Shown here: one piece after another, positions 22,394 through 64,000 of the stretch
Layout: every line of letters starts with the position of its first letter
Numbering within the stretch: position 1 is the stretch's first letter
Assembly: GCA_963920635.1 (NCBI GenBank)
Contig: OY987303.1
Coordinates: 20,996,175-21,060,174, forward strand
Direction of reading: 5' to 3'
Length of the DNA stretch: 64,000 bases
Source: Pseudeuparius sepicola
Taxonomy: Eukaryota > Arthropoda > Insecta > Coleoptera > Anthribidae
Notes under the pieces: model-generated
Told to the model about the DNA's origin: nothing
Databases searched by the model: none
The model's input: the letters and a program-made list of their open reading frames with translations, nothing else
Position numbers and translations under genes: made by a program

Positions 22394-22586
22394 TATTAGC
22401 GTTGACTGACATATTTACAAGACTTCTCACGGCTATGGCTTCATGTCCTGGAAAACAGATGGCGCTGATATCTAACAATGTATTTTGTATTGTATTTTGT
22501 GTACGGAAAGCGCATGGTGAGCCAAAAAACTGTCAGACTTGACAACCATGAGCAGTCTTTATTAATACGTCAGTCAACGCTATTAG
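22394..22586. repeat. Inverted repeat next to the hipk 5' region
   Basis: TAGCGTTGACTGACAT near 22,397 has its complement, CGTCAGTCAACGCTA, ending near 22,583. The roughly 190-bp unit abuts the MITE at 22,582-22,857. Non-coding. Confidence 0.5.
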
Positions 22587-22857
22587 CCTTGTTTATGGAA
22601 ACCCTAGTTAGCCAATGTGTGACAATGTAATAAGGATATTACAGCTATATTGGATACTAGCAATAGATGGCGCTAAAAATTAAAGTAGCCCATTCATTGC
22701 CTACTAATTTTCTTATATTAAAATCTAGCAAAAAAAAATAGCTGGACAACTTTGTTTATTTGAAAAATCTGTCCGCTGTATCTATTGTATTTGTGTCATA
22801 TCCTTATGTCAGTGTCAGACATTGGCTAACTAGGGTATCCATAAACACGTCTATTAG
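22582..22857. mobile_element. MITE just upstream of hipk exon 1
   Basis: The ends are inverted repeats of about 60 bp, sharing TGTTTATGG, CCCTAGTTAGCCAATGT and ATAAGGATAT. It is about 275 bp and non-coding. Its right end is less than 90 bp from the exon 1 acceptor, so it lies inside the final part of the upstream intron or leader. Confidence 0.7.
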
Positions 22858-22944
22858 GTATTCTTGTTACACGGTTCCTAGGCAACAGCGGTTCTCCTCC
22901 TCCTCCTTTTGCCCTTTCTCACGCCAAGTTTGTCCTCTTTCCAG

Positions 22945-64000
<41,056 letters not shown>

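Overview
The window is AT-rich nuclear DNA from an insect. Evidence: one split protein-coding gene with GT-AG introns and insect-type exon sequence, set in a dense, nested field of insect-style transposable elements (non-LTR retrotransposons with (ATT)n tails, Tc1/mariner-type transposons, a PIF/Harbinger relic, Penelope-type hammerhead remnants and many foldback/MITE elements). I cannot fix the order; a beetle is a guess only.

The only host gene I can support is hipk (homeodomain-interacting protein kinase), on the + strand from about 22,945 to beyond the right edge. Twelve coding exons are resolved, with splice phases that all agree: 22,945-23,232; 32,584-32,851; 41,350-41,543; 43,676-43,906; 44,601-45,188; 45,277-45,387; 45,469-45,915; 45,971-46,273; 46,328-46,498; 47,367-47,657; 49,305-49,810; 61,924-62,151. 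They encode about 1,207 residues: a Gln-rich N-terminus with a nuclear-localisation-like motif, the complete kinase domain (about residues 209-537), and a long low-complexity C-terminal part with a SUMO-interaction-like motif, a His run, a Gln run and an Ala run. The last exon stops in phase 2 at a donor site, so the C-terminus lies outside the window. A possible non-coding 5' part lies at 4.4-5.7 kb (weak evidence).

Region by region: 1-22.9 kb is upstream DNA holding foldback elements, a degenerate DUF4817-type transposon split by a minus-strand LINE (13.4-17.3 kb), a second minus-strand LINE (19.8-21.0 kb) and a hammerhead-bearing inverted repeat (21.1-21.5 kb). Intron 1 (23.2-32.6 kb) carries a complete two-ORF LINE (ORF1 26,082-26,882; ORF2 27,045-29,975). 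Intron 2 (32.9-41.3 kb) carries LINE tails and a 958-bp near-perfect palindrome. Introns 3-10 are small to moderate, with MITEs. Intron 11 (49.8-61.9 kb) is a transposon nest: a Penelope-type remnant, a Harbinger relic inside a LINE, an intact Tc1-type transposase (53,990-54,994), and a full DUF4817 element (56,738-60,313) whose three-exon, 352-residue transposase is uninterrupted and uses a GC-AG intron. A third, deleted DUF4817 copy follows the last hipk exon.

The most unusual items are the hammerhead-ribozyme-like motifs in inverted orientation, the GC-AG intron shared by two copies of the DUF4817 element, the long intronic palindrome that would form dsRNA, a 54-nt hipk intron without stops in frame, and two perfect 80-bp inverted repeats 9 kb apart.
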